Shown here piece by piece: positions 10,178 through 19,837 of a stretch of DNA of 64,000 bases. The first letter of the stretch is position 1. Every line of letters begins with the position of its first letter. The notes under the pieces are model-generated. The model saw nothing but the letters and a program-made list of their open reading frames with translations, had not been told where the DNA came from and did not search any database. The stretch is from Tridacna crocea (taxonomy: Eukaryota > Mollusca > Bivalvia > Cardiida > Cardiidae), in NCBI GenBank assembly GCA_943736015.1, contig OX031060.1, forward strand, positions 25,063,231 to 25,127,230. The letters run 5' to 3'. Made by a program: the position numbers and the translations under genes.

Positions 10178-10402
10178 CTCTTCACCAAACAATCCCTGGT
10201 TGTTATGACCTGGATGAAAAAGCATTCTGAAAACATTGTAGTTAAAGAAGTAAATGATGGTAACCAGTATTTTCTCCTTTTCCCACAATGTTTTCTACTA
10301 TTCCCAAAACAAATTTCATTATTTGAGTCCAATTAATTTTGTCATCTGCAAATGCTTCCAACTTGGACAAGTCTAGAATTTTGTCGTTTGGTAAAGAGTT
10401 AA
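10174..10402 (+). mobile_element. TTAA-FB type 1, complete
   Basis: TTAACTCTTCACCAAAC to GTTTGGTAAAGAGTTAA. The left hairpin arm has diverged (GTAGTTAAAGAAGTAAATG) while the right arm matches the family, so here the arms no longer match each other. Confidence 0.9.
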
Positions 10403-10471
10403 GAAATTATGGCATTTATTTTCATGAATGGATGTAGATCTACTGGTATAATATATAATATCTACAATATT

Positions 10472-10685
10472 TCAATTCTTTACCATACAGTCCCTACTTT
10501 TAACAAACCTGAGAAAGAAGCTTTTTGAAAACATTATGGGAAAAGGAAAAAATGATGGTAACCACAATTTCCCCTTTTCCCATACTGTTTTCTAACCTTT
10601 CAAAACTGAGTCTTAATTTTTCAGTCACATTTTTGTTGTTGTCTGTAAAGGCTTTTAATTTGGACAAGTCTAAAATTTTGTCTTG
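10472..10685 (+). mobile_element. TTAA-FB type 1, termini eroded
   Basis: Begins near CAATTCTTTACCATAC and ends at AAATTTTGTCTTG with no TTAA at either side. Confidence 0.75.
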
Positions 10686-11069
10686 ACTTGTGATCCCTTC
10701 CTGAAGTTGCTGCTTTTCAAAGAAAGTTTTCTTTCTCCAAAAAATAAATCTCTCTCATATACATGTATTTGTCATCATAATATCTAATAGTGTTATGTAC
10801 TCTTTTTTTAGAAGTCTGAAAATAACCTGCACAGTAACAGATTAGTAACAAAAACCATCTGGGATCTGGTGACACTTGACTGTCAGCGTCATATATCTTA
10901 CATTTTGAGGTCAACATCAATAACACTGTCACATCTATTATTCAAGGTATGCAGCCACAGCAGCAATAAAAAATAACTATAAACACAATAAAAAGGAATT
11001 AATCACAGGCTATTGTCATAGCGAAATCCTGACAAATCATACCACACTTAAAGCCTATGCATTTCCTGA
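10686..11069. other. unassigned DNA, no gene seen
   Basis: No repeat or coding-like segment recognised. Confidence 0.4.
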
Positions 11070-11250
11070 GCTCCAGATAGAGGGAGTGATTTTGATTTCA
11101 AAATTGAAAATGTTAATAATTCTCTAAACCCTATGTTATGGGTACTCATTAGAATCGTCCCATTGAGACAATTCTAATGAGTACCCACAACATGGGTTTT
11201 GAATGAGAAATAACAACTTTAGAATTTCATCACTCCCTCTTATCTAGAGC
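11070..11250. mobile_element. foldback element, GAGGGAGTGAT family
   Basis: Inverted repeat along nearly its whole length, with termini GCTCCAGATAGAGGGAGTG and, from the other side, GCTCTAGATAAGAGGGAGTG. The centre reads TACTCATTAGAATCG and AATTCTAATGAGTACC. A second copy lies at 58535-58720. Confidence 0.75.
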
Positions 11251-11324
11251 TGTGCATTTAGACACATACATGGTACATTAGTATAAAGTCAATGTCACTC
11301 ACTCATTAAGGTCCAGGATAATAC

Positions 11325-11438
11325 TGTAATTATTAGAAATCCAAACACAAAGCATTTTGCAAATGACAAATACAGCTGACAAATTGAACCTTGTTTTGGG
11401 AAGGGCAGAAAACATTATTGGAAAAGGAGAAAATGCTT
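11325..11438 (-). mobile_element. TTAA-FB half copy, broken at the apex
   Basis: One arm from CAAAGCATTTTGCAAATGAC to GAGAAAATGCT, then unrelated sequence. The break is exactly at the palindrome centre. Confidence 0.6.
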
Positions 11439-11705
11439 AGGGGTACACATATAATAGATAGGAAGAAAAAAAGTATATCAGGTGGGACATTTTTAAAGAT
11501 GTGGTGTATTTTTGACTTACTGATAAAATGAGTTTTCTCCCTTTACAATAATTTTTTGTTTTTCATCTTTGAGATCCAGATTTCCAACGTCTTACTGATA
11601 AAATATTCTATCTTGCTGTCACAGTAATCAAAATGGAATATTATAAAGCTAAAATAAAGAAATATGTGCAAACCTGGGAGCAGAAAAAAACAATGGCACA
11701 TTTGC

Positions 11706-11935
11706 TTAACCTTTTGCCACGCAATCCCGACTTTTGACGACCGTGAGAAAGAAACCTTTAGAGAACGTTGTGGGACAAGAAGAAAATGCTGGTAACCAGC
11801 AATTTTTACTTTTCCCATGATGTTTTCTACTCTCCCCCATACAAATTTCAATTTTCAAGTCACTTTCACTTTGTCATCTGCAAATGCTTCCAATTTTGGA
11901 CAAGGCTGAAATTTTGTTGTTTGGTAAAGAGTTAA
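11706..11935 (+). mobile_element. TTAA-FB type 1, complete
   Basis: TTAACCTTTTGCCACGC to GTTTGGTAAAGAGTTAA, 230 bp. Left hairpin arm GTGGGACAAGAAG is slightly diverged. Confidence 0.93.
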
Positions 11936-12066
11936 GCAATTGTTATTAAATGGCTTTCAGTGCTTCCGTCCAGTTTGTGACAAAGATGCTGAGTTATCAT
12001 CCATCATTAATGTTTGAAAACATGTATGAGTTTTGGCCACTTTTAACCCTCTGCCTTCTAAAACAT

Positions 12067-12295
12067 TTAACTCTTTACCACACAATCCCGACTTTTAACG
12101 ACCCTTAGAAAGAAGGCTTTTGAAAGCATTGTGGGAAAAGGAGAAAATGCTGGTTACCAGCATTTTCTCCTTTTCCCACAGTGTTTTCTAATCTTCTCAA
12201 TTCGATTTTCAATTTTTGATTCACATTCATTTCCTCCTTTGCAAATGCTTTCAATATGGACAAGATCAAAATTTTGTCGTTTGGTAAAGAGTTAA
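12067..12295 (+). mobile_element. TTAA-FB type 1, complete
   Basis: TTAACTCTTTACCACAC to GTTTGGTAAAGAGTTAA, 229 bp. Long perfect palindrome with apex CTGGTTACCAG. Confidence 0.95.
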
Positions 12296-12738
12296 TTTCA
12301 TTTGTCAAGCTTTTGCTTTGAACAAGCAGCATGCAAATGTTAGAAGAGAAAAAAAATTATCACCAGTATTTTCATTCTTCCCTACAACCTCCCATGTTCC
12401 CAAGATTCTCTTGCCACATGATCTGTGCAAAGCAAAGGTTGCGGTGGTTCTGTTCTTTCACATGCATATTTAGAAAATTAAAATTAACAGCAGTGCCATT
12501 GGAAAAAGCAGTTGTGCATTCCATTGGTAATCAAATAATGATCAACAAAAAAAAAACCAGTCTAATTACAAGCTTATTAGAAGAAATCAGACTTGCAGAA
12601 GTAATCAAAGTGCCAGTAGTATTACATAATTAAGGCTTCATGTTGGAATAAATCTGCTCTTTTATTGAAACAGACAATTGTGAACAAAATCTACTAGCAC
12701 ACAGTAAATAAATGACCCTAAGGAAAACTGGAATCTAA
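12296..12738. other. unassigned DNA with an open frame
   Basis: A plus-strand frame of 100 codons (12331-12633) is open, but it has no splice borders, no domain and neutral base bias by codon position. I do not call it a gene. Confidence 0.35.
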
Positions 12739-12875
12739 TTTATTCCTTTACCATACCAATCTAACTTTTACAAGACTAGGGAAGAAAATGCTTTCAAAAA
12801 TATCCACTAGGATATTATTTGGGCCACATTTTATTTGTCCTGTTTGGATGAATCTAAAGTTTCCTCATCTGTTAG
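12739..12875 (+). mobile_element. decayed TTAA-FB with hairpin deleted
   Basis: Left-end and right-end motifs (TTCCTTTACCATACC and TGGATGAATCTAAAG) with no palindrome between them. Confidence 0.4.
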
Positions 12876-13110
12876 CCCTTTCACCACCAAATGGTATAAA
12901 GACATTGTACAATACTTTTCAAAACATTGTGGGAAAGGGAGAAAATGCTAGTATTTAGCCAACATTTCACCTTTTTTCCAAATGAAATGTTTTCTACTCT
13001 ATCCAAGACAGAAATCATCATCTGAGCTAACTTTAATGATTATGTCATCTGCAAATGCTGTCAATTTGGTTGAGTTCTTTTTTATGGTCATTTGGAACGA
13101 AAAGATTATA
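12872..13110 (+). mobile_element. diverged TTAA-FB
   Basis: Starts TTAGCCCTTTCACCACC. The hairpin is heavily changed and its arms no longer match. Confidence 0.5.
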
Positions 13111-13328
13111 ACTCTTTCAGCCCTTTAATAAACGATAACTGGTTTTTAAGGCCCCCCAAAAAATGCTTTTGAAAGTAAGAAAAAGGTAACCAGCATTTTC
13201 TCCTTTTCCCACAATGTTTTCTATCTCTTCCACTTGAAATTTTGATTTCTGGGTCACATTTTGATGTCTGCAAAAGCTTTCCAATTTGGACCAGTCCAAA
13301 ATTTTGTCATCAGTGGTAACGGGTTATA
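13107..13328 (+). mobile_element. TTAA-FB type 1, diverged left side
   Basis: Right half is well preserved (GGACCAGTCCAAAATTTTGT, then GGTAACGGGTTATAA). The left hairpin arm is reduced to AAGAAAAAGG. Confidence 0.78.
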
Positions 13329-13393
13329 ACAGGCAACAGTTTTTTCGACTCATCCATATTCAAGCCATTCGCAAACCAAAAATTACACGAAGT

Positions 13394-13623
13394 TTAACTC
13401 TTTACCACACAATCCCTACTTTTGACGCCCCCTGAAAAAGAAGCCTTTAGAAAACACTGTGGGAAAAGGAGAAAATGCTGGTAACCAGCATTTTCTACTT
13501 TTCCCACATTGTTTTCCACCCTTCACAAAACAAATTTCAAATTTTCAGTCATTTTTATTTTATCGTCTGCAAATGCTTTCTATTAGGACAAGCCTAAAAT
13601 TTTGTCATTTGGTAATGAGTTAA
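13394..13623 (+). mobile_element. TTAA-FB type 1, complete
   Basis: TTAACTCTTTACCACAC to GGTAATGAGTTAA, 230 bp. Apex CTGGTAACCAG. Confidence 0.95.
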
Positions 13624-13634
13624 ATGAATGGAGC

Positions 13635-13780
13635 CATCCTTATAAGAATGGAACATATTTTGGGGAAAAGAGAAGATACTGGATTAGTAACACATTTTCT
13701 CCTTTTCAAACAAAGTCTTTGAAAGCTGTCTTCCTGACGAGGTCATTGAAACACCAGACTTAGATTGGTAAAGAGCTAGA
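13635..13780 (-). mobile_element. decayed TTAA-FB
   Basis: Hairpin remnants GGGGAAAAGAGAAGATACTGG and CATTTTCTCCTTTTC, with right-arm remnants after them. Termini not recognisable. Confidence 0.4.
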
Positions 13781-14097
13781 AAGAAATATGGATTGGGTCT
13801 GATTTATCCACTATGAAGGTTCTTCTCGACCACAATTTGTGAACACCCAATAGGTCAGCAAACTTTCATATTTCTCATCCTGGTTTCAGAACAGGCAGGT
13901 TTCAGGAAATGCAGAGTTGATAATTATAGTGAACAAGGTAAATCCTAGTGATGACCAGATATTCTTTGCCTTCTGTAGATGTATTCATATTTTTGTTATA
14001 ATCTTGAGTCAATCTTTGAAAGGGATGGAATTTTAGTCAGCCATCTCTGTCAAGATTTACAAAAAAAATCCCTGCTGAGTGCTGATTCAAATCTTGT

Positions 14098-14232
14098 TTA
14101 ACTCTTTACTAAACCACAAAACTTTAGACTTGTCCAAATTGCAAACATTTGCAGATGACAAAATAAACAACTCAAAAATTAAAATTTGTTCCCAGCAGGT
14201 TTCAAAAACCTTCTTTCATGGGGATGTTTTAA
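14098..14232 (-). mobile_element. TTAA-FB with palindrome deleted
   Basis: TTAACTCTTTACTAAACC at one end and a TTTTAA at the other. The hairpin is missing. It shares a TTAA with the next copy. Confidence 0.72.
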
Positions 14233-14441
14233 CCCAATTCCTACTTTTGACAAGATTGAGAAAGAAGCCTTTGGAAAGCATTGTGGGAAAAGGAGAAAAT
14301 GCTGGAAATCAGCATTTTCTCCTTTTCCCACAATGTTTTCTACCCTTCACAAAACAAATTTCAAATTTTCGGTCACTTTTATTTTGTTGTCTGCAAACGC
14401 TTTCAATTACAAGCCTAAAATATTATATGGTAAAGGGTTAA
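14229..14441 (+). mobile_element. TTAA-FB type 1
   Basis: TTAACCCAATTCCTAC to TGGTAAAGGGTTAA. Apex changed to CTGGAAATCAG. About 15 bp lost from the right arm. Confidence 0.9.
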
Positions 14442-14616
14442 ATCATAAAGCACCTTGAACATACGACCATAATTGTTTATGTGGCCAATATAGTTCAAAA
14501 TGTCAGACAGGTCTTCGATCTACACAGGCTGCTTTCCTGAAATTCTGTAGACAAAAACAAACATACAATTGCAATCATTTGGGTCATACTCATAGAATGA
14601 AAATGTGTCGTATCCT

Positions 14617-15366
14617 CAATAACCTTTCCAAAATGCAGACAACAAAATTAATGTGACTCAAAACCTGAAATTCGTTTTGGGAAGGGTAGTAGTCTAAATA
14701 ATGAGATGCCCCGTTGATCTTTTTCATATTTGGACATTTACTATACACCGTACCGTCTCAAGTCCATCGTAAATTTTCAGGTAGAGCGCTATACCGAATT
14801 TCGGTTTGGTCAGTTTTATCTGTATTGCAGTGAAATGCGATTAAATTTTAGTACTAATCATGACCAAAAACAAATTGTTAAACCATTCATTACATAAAAA
14901 ACTTGTAGGAGTCGATTACAAATGTTTTTTCTCCGAAAAATCACGGACGAAAGTTATCGTGCGTGGCGTCCATTTTGAATGTTTTCGAGAACGTGAACAG
15001 CTCAAGTCACTGATGAAATGCACGGTATTTTCTCACGATCAGCGTTTGAATTGAAAATAGTTGTATTTCAAATGAAAGAATATTGAATACGCAAGCCATG
15101 GGTATGTTTAAATCCTAGTTTTGTGCTCTATTAAGGAAATTATAAGAGTTCAAACTTGCGCACAAAATCTGTGCGGAACTTTCAACTGATTTTGTCCGGA
15201 TTGTCTCTGTACCCAGAGGCGACGAGTCGAAAAGTAACATCGCCTTTGGGGACAGTTATCTGTACTAGGAAGGGTAGAAAATATTATTGGAAAGGAAAAA
15301 ATGCTGGTTTACAGAAGGCTTTTCTCGAAGGGTCATGAAAACCCTGGATTGTTTGATAAAGGGTTT
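14617..15366 (-). mobile_element. TTAA-FB split by a 578-bp insertion
   Basis: Flanking parts 14617-14689 and 15278-15366 are the two sides of one copy. They join at TTTTGGGAAGGGTAG and AAAATATTATTGG, as in unbroken copies. The left end is truncated and the right end reads GATAAAGGGTTTA. Confidence 0.78.
14690..15267 (+). mobile_element. Mutator-like non-autonomous element with 10-bp target duplication
   Basis: Inserted inside a TTAA-FB copy and flanked by exact direct repeats GGAAGGGTAG at 14680-14689 and 15268-15277. The termini are weakly inverted: TAGTCTAAATAATG at left, and TAGTACAGATAACTG read inward from the right. A 9-10 bp duplication with inverted ends fits the Mutator superfamily; the assignment is an inference because no transposase is encoded. 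The base composition is less AT-rich than the flanks. A 64-codon plus-strand frame inside it resembles nothing I know. Confidence 0.72.
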
Positions 15367-15567
15367 ATTTGGCACTCTGTGGGTTAAAATAGAGAAATGG
15401 GTTATTGGCTATCTCCTTTGATCATCTCCCCCCCCCCCTTACGAATCACCAAATTCGTCACCTGTATGATTTATCAAATACCAAAGCAGATAAAGGATGA
15501 AATCTGGGTAGATTAGTTGGTATGTTGTCATACAAGACACCCACTTTTACATAGCTATTTATCATAC

Positions 15568-15793
15568 TTAACTCTTTACCAAGCAACAAATTCTGGACCA
15601 ATCCAGATTCTAAGCATTTGCAGATGGCAGTTTCAATATGACTCAGATGATGTGTTTTCTTTGATATGAAGAAAAACATTGTGGCAAAAGGAGAAAAGGC
15701 TGGTTACCAGCATTTTCTCCTTTTCCCACAATGTTTTCAAATGGCTTCTTGCTCTGGGTTGTAAGAACTTGTGATTGTATGATTAAAAATTAA
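15568..15793 (-). mobile_element. TTAA-FB type 1, complete
   Basis: TTAACTCTTTACCAAGC to GTATGATTAAAAATTAA. Hairpin with one changed base pair near the apex (AAAAGGCTGG against CCAGCATTTT). Confidence 0.87.
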
Positions 15794-15814
15794 ACCCTCC
15801 AACAAATAATCCGT

Positions 15815-16026
15815 TTCCACTCTTTACCACTGAGGACAATTGTTTTCGACCAGTCCAAATTGAAAGCATTTAAGCAGGTCTAAAACAAGTGACTACAATT
15901 ATAGGATATGTCATTGAAAAATAAAGGTAGAAAACATTGTGAGAAAAGGAGAAAATGCTGGTTACTGACAGTATTTTCATAGGTACTTTCCTGAATTCAT
16001 TAAAACTTGAGATTGGGTGCAATTAA
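15815..16026 (-). mobile_element. diverged TTAA-FB
   Basis: CCACTCTTTACCACTGAGG start. One hairpin arm is intact, the other reduced to CAGTATTTTC. Confidence 0.52.
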
Positions 16027-16103
16027 AAGCCCAGAGGTTATTTTAGATTATGAGCCGTTTGCCCATTTCCCAAAATAGTTACCACTGTATTAGCCCTGGC
16101 AGC

Positions 16104-16156
16104 CTGTTCCTGTGTGAAATAAAATAGGACTGACGTAATGCAACACACAGGAACAG
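16104..16156. repeat. short inverted repeat
   Basis: CTGTTCCTGTGTG and CACACAGGAACAG, 13 bp each, separated by about 27 bp. Could be a small foldback element. No target duplication seen. Confidence 0.5.
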
Positions 16157-17575
16157 AGGAAGCAAACTTGTTAGCATCAGAACTTACCTCAGAGTATGTC
16201 ACAAGACTCAGACACGATCCATGTTTCAGAAATGGAGTCGCCTTTCCTTGACTGAATAGGTTGTAATTGAACCCTAAATCAACCTGTTTGGCTACATTCT
16301 ATTAGACATTTATGAATGGACATGGATGTGGAGATGGACAACAGAATACAGGTTTCAATAAGGGGTTTTCTCAAAGTAACTATGCCATTATGTATATAGG
16401 CCAAAGAAAAAGACATCATGGTTGAAGGTCTACAGTCCCCAAGTCTCACAGTGAAAGACGGAAGCTGCCGAGATTGGCTGAATTGCCTATAGGGATCGTA
16501 ATCCTTAACTCCTTTTTTATTCAGCGCTTCTGATAGAACACAATGGTAAAACTTTTAAATAAGCATCAACATTTTCAGAACTCTACCTATGCCTAGTTCC
16601 CTCATTGTTTTTGGTTTCCCCATTTTCCACACAACATTGCAACATTAATATTGTTGCTCTATAGAAACAGAGTGTTTCTGTTGTTCATGTGGTTGGTATT
16701 ATTTTTTCAACTTAGTTTCTTTAACTGTGTTGTTTTATGTTAGTATCTGAACAGAAAGAAATGTGATAAATGCATTGATGTCTGGTCTTTATGGCACTTT
16801 CCAATGGTATTTAGGTTTGCATGTGATTGCATAATGGTTGACCCGACAAGGAAACTTAAATGAAATTGGGATGGTTGTCCGTGCAATGGATGGAACGAGT
16901 CAAAAATATGAAGACCTGCTAAAATTCGATCAAAAATAGTTTTACTTCGGATATCGATTTTACCTCTGTACATGTAGGCCTACTCGTCACAACTTGGTCA
17001 ATTCCGTACCTGTATCTAATTTGAGGGCTCCTGTTACCCGAGGTATGCCGAATGCATGTGGATCTATAACCAGGTTGTCATATACAATACCGAAATGGTT
17101 TGGTAGACGGAAACTGGATTAAGGGTCATCAGGATGATATCCAGCAATTCATTCTGATGCACAAATTTGACAACAGTTACCATTTCTGGTTGGTTGCGTA
17201 TTGGTCGTGGATGAAAAATAATACAATATATCCAGAGTTCTAGTCATGACCATCTGTAATGCACATTTGAGTCGGAGAGCTTCTGTAATGCGCATGCGAG
17301 TCGGAGAGTGGAGATAAACGTCAACATGCATGTTGATAAGCAATATATTTCATGTTATAGGATGAAGGTTGAAGACATAAACGCAGTGCATTAATGGTTA
17401 ACTTTGGTGGCGTCAGAGACAATTCGTATCGTTCACTTTTCGAATCATTGCAAAAATAGTATATCCGAATCGCTGTAAATCAGTGGGATCAATTCGATGA
17501 AAAGTTATGTTTCTAATAATGCTATTAGCTTGATTATCATGTTTTCTTGGCTTGGCTATGTGTACAGTCGCTTGA
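16157..17575. other. about 1.4 kb with no TTAA-FB and no recognised gene
   Basis: One of the longest stretches free of the foldback family. A short direct repeat, AATGCRCATKYGAGTCGGAG, occurs twice near 17258-17305. Minus-strand frames at 16740-16973 and 17149-17343 are open but show no clear coding bias or domain. Confidence 0.4.
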
Positions 17576-17830
17576 TTTTTAGTGGAAATACTAACAAGTG
17601 GTTTAACTGTGTCAAAATACTTTCGTGGTTATCTGCCCTTGTTGTATCGGTTCCCCATTTGATAGAGAACAAGCTGTCCAAGCTTCAGGTGACTATCTTC
17701 CGTCATCACAAGAGATATAAAATGTCAGTTCCTTATAATGTCAAAGTTTTTACCCAATGACAATGCAGACGATGGCGCAGACAACACCAGGGCTACGACT
17801 ATACCTCGACGTTTTCTTCATAAACAATCG
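17575..17830 (+). repeat. interspersed repeat, GGGGCATAACT family
   Basis: TTTAACTGTGTCAAAATACT, TGGTTATCTGCCCTTGTTG, GGTTCCCC, then ATGCAGACGATGGCGCAGAC and CTCGACGTTTTCTTC follow in the same order as at 4790-5000. The 87-codon frame across it is a by-product of the repeat. Confidence 0.65.
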
Positions 17831-17887
17831 AGCTAAAAATGATTATTGTAAAAGATTTCAATAAAAAATCATAATATGGCCTTAATG

Positions 17888-17957
17888 ATCATTTTGATAC
17901 ATGTGACTCGTCACACATAATGATTTTGATACATGTGACCCGTCACGCAAAAAGAGT
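17888..17957 (+). repeat. 34-bp tandem duplication
   Basis: Two adjacent units containing TTTTGATACATGTGAC and CGTCAC, 34 bp apart, with two or three differences. Confidence 0.8.
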
Positions 17958-18127
17958 CTATCATTGAATCCGTAAATCAAACAAATGATGAGGAGATTGA
18001 AGTCAGTTTAGGTTGATCCGGGAAGATATGTTTAAACAACTATTTAGAAAGGTTGAATGGTCTTTTAACATATTGAACATCTTCCAAAAGCGTAAAGTTT
18101 TGACCCTGGTCAGACTGAGCAGTCGGC

Positions 18128-18370
18128 CTAGTCTGATGAGGGTCGATGATTTTTGCAGTTCTCAAATGGTTCCTTTATGCCTGACGCGTCACAAATGAAT
18201 ACCGGTATGTTGAGACAATCCCCGAGTTTTCTCTGCTTTCTGTTGTCCATCTCCATATCCGTGTCCGCCCGCAAATATCTAGTGGGCTTCTCAATTGTCA
18301 GCACTGGGACTGCCATGGCAAATCTTTTGACAGGCAAAAATTCTGGCACACCAACCTCAGTGATCACATT
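18128..18370 (-). CDS. coding-like segment, candidate exon, unknown product
   Basis: An open minus-strand frame of about 80 codons ending at TAG (18128-18130). G is found at about a third of first codon positions and about 15 percent of second positions, the bias expected of coding DNA, and the segment is clearly less AT-rich than its surroundings. Upstream the frame is closed by a TAG shortly before an acceptor-like CTTGTCAG (18371-18378), so an exon may begin at AAT at 18368-18370. The peptide contains VPEFLPVKRFAMAVPVLTIE and DNRKQRKLGDCLNIPVFICD. I recognise no domain. A fragment of an old transposon gene is a real alternative to a host exon. The plus strand is also open here for 73 codons but lacks the bias. 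Confidence 0.45.
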   Translation of the reverse strand, partial: NVITEVGVPEFLPVKRFAMAVPVLTIEKPTRYLRADTDMEMDNRKQRKLGDCLNIPVFICDASGIKEPFENCKNHRPSSD

Positions 18371-18435
18371 CTGACAAGTCTACTTATCCCGTTCCTTTGC
18401 TTTGTATAACATCAATCACATTTTGGCCACAGTTG

Positions 18436-18635
18436 TTAGAAATGTGGCTGCCATGGCTGTCGGAACATGATTTAAACATAAGATTCCCCCCTGCTTGTCA
18501 CAGATACCATGTGGTACCATAAAGTCTGGGACTTAACTAAACTTGGTAAATGGAGAAAAAAAAAACACAATATCTCAAGGTATACCATGTTTCGGACAAG
18601 TGGGGCGGCCATGGCTATCAGGAACATGGTGTAAA
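18436..18635 (+). repeat. pair of diverged direct repeats
   Basis: TGGCTGCCATGGCTGTCGGA at about 18440 and GGCGGCCATGGCTATCAGGA at about 18604, each followed by ACATG and a GTAAAC-like stretch. About 165 bp apart. Confidence 0.5.
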
Positions 18636-18939
18636 TGTATAATAAAGGCCCATCAGTGCCAACTGTAAACATTTCTGTGAGTAAAAACCAGGGATAGTTC
18701 ATAATACTAATAGTATGTTATGGCAGTGATCATAAATCTGATAATCTGATATAACATGATTCGTCAAAGTTCAAACCATTGGCTGAGGAAATGAATATTA
18801 GAGCTAGAATTAATGGTCCTAGAGTAAATTAACTGTAGACAGCATGCTATAATGTTACAGCAGTAAATGACATAAATCTACTTGATCAGCATAATTATCA
18901 GTAGATGGCATGAGTGTATTCATATTAACCCTAATCCTG

Positions 18940-19168
18940 TTAACCCATTACCACGCAATCCCTACTTTTAACGCCCCTGAGAAAGAAGCCTTTTGAAAAC
19001 ACGGTGGGAAAAGGAGAAAATGCTGGTAACTAGCATTTTCTCCTTTTCCCACAGTGTTTTCTACCCTTCCCAGAACACATTTCAATTTTTCAATCACCCT
19101 TATTTTGTCGTCTGCAAATGCTTTCAATTTGGACCAGTCTAAAAATTTCTCGTGTGGTAAAGAGTTAA
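18940..19168 (+). mobile_element. TTAA-FB type 1, complete
   Basis: TTAACCCATTACCACGC to CGTGTGGTAAAGAGTTAA, 229 bp. Near-perfect palindrome with apex CTGGTAACTAG. Confidence 0.95.
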
Positions 19169-19376
19169 TAACTAAAAGGAAATTTTTAATTCATAAAAGT
19201 AAAAACCCAAATATTGCTATTTAGAAGTCACGTTTTGTGGAATAATATCTCCTTATCAGACAGTGTAGATCCAAGACCATACTGCATGTTCTATGGAGTA
19301 TGATCTTGATCTTGTCCGCAAAAGGTATGCGAGTCACGCTTAGCAGCTTAGGGGTTTAGCAGCCAAATCTGAAGTA

Positions 19377-19506
19377 TTAACCTTATACCAGACAAAAAAA
19401 TTTTAGCCTTGAAAATTTAGAACGTTTGCAGGGGACAAATTATAGTGGCTCATACAGTGCTTCTTTCTCAGGTTGTTTTAAGTCCGCATTGTGCGGTACA
19501 GGTTCA
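19377..19506 (-). mobile_element. TTAA-FB with palindrome deleted
   Basis: TTAACCTTATACCAGAC at one end and GTGCGGTACAGGTTCAA at the other. The hairpin is gone. Confidence 0.6.
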
Positions 19507-19524
19507 AAGTGTGGGCACCATGAT

Positions 19525-19837
19525 AAAACAAATAGATGCTAGCAACACCTTTAACCCATTACCACACAATCCCTACTTTTGATGCCCATGAGAAAGAAGC
19601 CTTTAGAAAACATTGTGGGAAAAGGAGAAAATGCTGGTAGCCAGCATTTTCTCCTTTTCCCACAATGTTTTCTACCCTTCACAAAACAAATTTCCAATTT
19701 TCAGTCCCTTTTATTTTGTCATCTACAAATCTTTTCAATTTGGACCAGTCTAAAATATTGTCGTTTGGTAATGGGTTAATTGTAGTATCATTTAAAACAA
19801 ATAGATGCTAACAATAGCATTAATTGTAGTATCAGTT
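19525..19837 (+). repeat. 44-bp tandem duplication, one unit carrying a TTAA-FB
   Basis: Left flank AAAACAAATAGATGCTAGCA (19525 on) and right flank TTAATTGTAGTATCA (19776 on) are repeated at 19794-19834 as an uninterrupted unit with a single TTAA at 19820-19823. Subtracting the 225 inserted bases gives a period of 44 bp. Confidence 0.9.
19551..19779 (+). mobile_element. TTAA-FB type 1, complete, with empty site alongside
   Basis: TTAACCCATTACCACAC to GTTTGGTAATGGGTTAA, 229 bp. The neighbouring duplicate unit preserves the unoccupied site, showing that the element added 225 bp and duplicated TTAA. Confidence 0.97.

Noticed and set aside
12331-12633. 100-codon plus-strand frame
   Set aside because: No base bias by codon position, no splice borders, no domain.
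14860-15054. 64-codon plus-strand frame inside the 578-bp insertion
   Set aside because: Too short for a transposase, no recognisable motif, and the element is otherwise non-coding.
17497-17760. 87-codon plus-strand frame
   Set aside because: Most of it is the interspersed GGGGCATAACT-family repeat also seen at 4790.
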